A stretch of 64,000 bases of DNA from the NCBI RefSeq assembly GCF_029227915.1, contig NC_079885.1, positions 7,440,001 through 7,504,000 of the forward strand, given 5' to 3'. The notes beneath the pieces were generated by a model. The model did not search any database. It was not told the DNA's origin and saw nothing but the letters and a program-made list of their open reading frames with translations. This document shows, piece after piece, positions 61,494 through 64,000 of this stretch (position 1 is the stretch's first letter; each line of letters starts with the position of its first letter). The position numbers were made by a program, and so were the translations under genes. The DNA comes from Hydractinia symbiolongicarpus. Its lineage: Eukaryota; Cnidaria; Hydrozoa; Anthoathecata; Hydractiniidae.

Positions 61494-63800
61494 GTAAAGT
61501 TATAATTTTGTATTATTATATATTTTAATAATTTTTATGTAAAACAGAGTATGCAGTGTCAATAGTAACAAAAACCCACGACTTCTTTAGTGGAAATATC
61601 ACTGAATATACCGCATTATGAGAAGACTTGATTCGATAACCAGACTGGCTAGACCTGCTGAGCTCAGGGTTACTTTAATAAAACTTCAGTTAGCATATAT
61701 TTATATTAGAAGCGAGCCAGCCTGCCTTTTCAAGGTCTGGATAGAATTTGCGGAGACCCATGCTTAGGGAAATGACTTATTTCAACGCCATCATATTCTA
61801 CTACCGGGTCAGCCCGACTAAGCTTGACCTTGCGCATCATTTTTAAGCACATGCGCACAATTAATTGTCCATAGAAACAACGTTATTAGTTAGTGTCTGA
61901 AAATACAAAGACGTTAATCTGATGTTAGTATTAAGAAAAAGTTTGTTAAGAAAAATTAAAAGACTCTTTTTCTAAGTCAAGAATAGTGTGTATACGCGAT
62001 AGTGAGTACACTTAAGTCATTGAAAATTGGAATTGTATGCTTACCTAATCAATCTCTTTATTCTGATGTTTTCATTGTTCAGACCCGGATGACAGGTACA
62101 GATTCTTTACCGTGTAAGTACCAGTTGAACACCAGCTAGGCAAGTGAACAAGCATGGTTCGCCAGGCCAACCTACCCGTATTAAACACGCAGCCTAAGAG
62201 ATTCCTTTAAACATGAGCATTTCTTTTTCACTCCAGAGCGTGAAATTGGCTATCGTCTTCCATTTCTTGACATTTCCGTTATTAATGAGACAACTAGCTT
62301 TTTACTTCTTTTTATAGAACCTGGCTTTATAGTCATTATTATTATTTTGGTTGGGTGCTGAACCTAACTTTAAGAATATTCAATATTTTCTTGGCTTTTT
62401 TAGCTTTCATTTAGAAATGCAGAATTTAAAACATCTACTGTTTCGGGAGATCCTTCTCCCATCATCGGGCAAAGTAAAATGATGTTGAGCATGTATTTGT
62501 ATAATTGCAGAGGATCGAAATTCATAAAAATTATCCAATCAGAAACGAGCTGATAATTAAAGTGAATTACGGTAATTAACATTTTCGGACCTAGATGTAG
62601 GTAATTACTTCTTCTGTAGGGCTGGTAACCAAATCTCAGGAAATTGATACGAGATGCTGTTTATGTGTTTGTTACGTTCTACACTGTTGATGGTTTTTTT
62701 AATCTTCCTGGCCGTTGTTCTGGATTCTCTTTCAATGAATTTCTTCTCATCCCAATTAAACTGATGACTTCTACTCCAGCTGTGATCCGCAATTTCGTTT
62801 TTCTTCACATCTCACTTACTGCGCGCATATGTTCTTGTACTCGTTGCTTAAACTTTCTTTTTGTTTCGCCTATATACACTGCATCACAATCTTTACACGG
62901 GATTTCGTAAACAACATTGCATTTTTCTTCCAGGTTTATTTTGTCTTTTGGTTTAGACAAAGTGCTTCTTAGGGTGTCTTTAGAGTTAAGAATGCATTTG
63001 ATCTTGTGTTGCCTTAAAACTCGACGAAGGATCTCGCTGGTACCTGGTACGAAGGGTAGAAAAAATACCGACAGGATAACGGTTTTTAGGTGAAAAGAAA
63101 CCTAGGAGAATTAAAAGTTTGAAAAAAATCAATACAAAAATACGTGGACCAAAAATAACAATTCTAATGGCATGCTGCCCGCTAACAATGTTCACTTGAC
63201 AGTGGTTATAATAGTTGCTTACCGATTTAAATGCGATGTCTTCAACTCTATCTATCACATTAAAATGCAATTTCCTTTTAACTGTCAATTCCGTTTGAAA
63301 TCAGATTCTTAATGCTTTGAAGTGTGTAATAAATTATCAAAATTCGGTAACTTTTGCATACTATCTATATTAACTTAAAACTGAAAGAGAGTTTTTTAAT
63401 CATCAGAGACAAACTTACACTAAAAACTCATAACGTTGCCTTTATGGGCAAATCTATTAATCTTATGGTATTATTAATGTGTACGGAGTTCATTGAACTA
63501 TGTGGATAAAGTAGGAATTGTACGGCCAATACCTACTTTCAGTTGAAAAAATTGTGGTGTATTAATAATTATTTTTTTTTCTGTTGATAATTTTTTTCTG
63601 AATTACCATCATTGATATGTACAGTTGCAGTTTTAAGATACCTGTCTTTAATATCTCAAAATCGCCTAGCTTGAACAGGGCAAGGCATCTGAAGAAACCA
63701 TTTTAGTATTCATAGTAACAATTAAACCTAAATGCAAGTTCTATTCCGATAAAAAAACATTTTCAGTACACCGCCATTGGCCTATATTTCTATTTATTAG
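61494..63800 (+). other. Intron between VWA stalk and CAP exon
   Basis: Predicted 2.3-kb intron with GTAAAG donor and TTATTTATTAG-like acceptor. It contains the antisense Penelope-like fragment. A GT-AG-bounded stretch near 62083-62096 could be a tiny exon but does not keep phase with the CAP exon. Confidence 0.5.
62605..63068 (-). mobile_element. Penelope-like element remnant with GIY-YIG endonuclease
   Basis: On the - strand: LPFVPGTSEILRRVLRQHKI, then NVVYEIPCKDCDAVYIGETK with the Y-x-I-P-C and VYIGET core, then RVQEHMRAVSEM. After one frameshift (near 62810) it continues EIADHSWSRSHQFNWDEKKF and IERESRTTARKIKK, ending IWLPALQKK. This is the C-terminal GIY-YIG endonuclease of Penelope-like retroelements. 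The reverse transcriptase is missing and a frameshift is present, so it is a dead 3' fragment. It sits antisense in the intron of the VWA-CAP gene. Confidence 0.88.
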
Positions 63801-64000
63801 TGGGAAGTTTGTATTCGCATAATTATCTCCGTGCGTTGCATGGTGCACCTCCTCTTCGTTGGGATGATAACTTAGCATACAAAGCAAGCAGTTGGGCGCA
63901 TCATTTGGCGTTATCAAACCAAGGAATGAGTCACTCAAGTATGCAAGGATATGGAGAAAACGTGTACAGCCATTCCGGTGCTTCGTCTTATGTACACAGT
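63801..64000 (+). CDS. CAP (SCP/PR-1) domain exon, cut by window end
   Basis: Reads GSLYSHNYLRALHGAPPLRW, then DDNLAYKASSWAHHLA, then MSHSSMQGYGENVYSHSG. These are the first half of a CAP domain: the HN-x-x-R-x-x-HG-x-PPL start, the His of MSHSS and the Glu of GEN, which belong to the His/Glu cavity conserved in the superfamily. The acceptor at 63799-63800 leaves phase 1, matching the end of the VWA stalk exon. The domain continues beyond 64000. CAP proteins are secreted and often bind sterols or act in extracellular signalling. Confidence 0.85.

Noticed and set aside
62083-62110. Small extra exon of the VWA-CAP gene
   Set aside because: Neither possible donor keeps phase with the CAP exon, while skipping it does.
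63741-63938. - strand frame of 65 codons
   Set aside because: Antisense shadow of the CAP exon.
1-64000. CRISPR arrays, rRNA genes, operons or bacterial-type regulatory sites
   Set aside because: None seen; the window has spliced animal genes.

Overview
The window looks like animal nuclear DNA from an AT-rich genome, most likely a cnidarian and probably a hydrozoan. The evidence is spliced genes with GT-AG introns and low coding density. It also carries a p130Cas-type adhesion scaffold, an astacin with a C-terminal ShK domain (a common cnidarian pairing), a VWA-CAP secreted protein, LRR-EGF membrane proteins, and many small DNA transposons, LINE and Penelope-like remnants and tRNA-derived SINEs. 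The species is inferred; no marker gene names it.

Layout. 1-5.9 kb is non-coding with a strong T (and G) bias on the + strand. 5.9-10.8 kb (+) is a complete-looking CAS-family gene in three coding exons: SH3, 16 YxxP motifs, helical bundle, FAT-like C-terminus. 14.6-15.7 kb and 22.3-23.4 kb (both -) are two paralogous single-exon LRR-EGF-transmembrane genes. The first has one in-frame stop and the second is intact; a block of upstream sequence was duplicated with them. 24-43 kb has no convincing gene and is a transposon graveyard: a TTAA-flanked piggyBac-like MITE, a pogo/Tigger-like MITE, a GCGC-rich MITE, SINEs, LINE pieces and tandem repeats. 43.3-45.8 kb (+) is an astacin-ShK gene whose catalytic glutamate and Met-turn tyrosine are both replaced. 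46.3-47.5 kb (-) is a decayed LINE endonuclease region. 51.0-53.0 kb holds a partial OTU-type gene broken by a TIR element, next to an opposite-strand MFS transporter fragment. 57.6 kb to the window end (+) is a secreted VWA protein with a Ser/Thr-rich linker that, by splice phase, runs into a CAP (SCP/PR-1) domain cut by the window edge; a Penelope-like GIY-YIG remnant lies antisense in its last visible intron.

The genes do not form one pathway. Most act at the cell surface or in the extracellular matrix (CAS downstream of integrins, LRR-EGF receptors, a secreted pseudo-protease, a secreted VWA-CAP protein). The items most worth follow-up are the predicted catalytically dead astacin with an intact pro-segment switch, the mosaic divergence of the LRR-EGF pair, and the VWA-CAP architecture.

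Exon borders were read by eye from splice consensus and phase, and 5' and 3' UTRs are not resolved.
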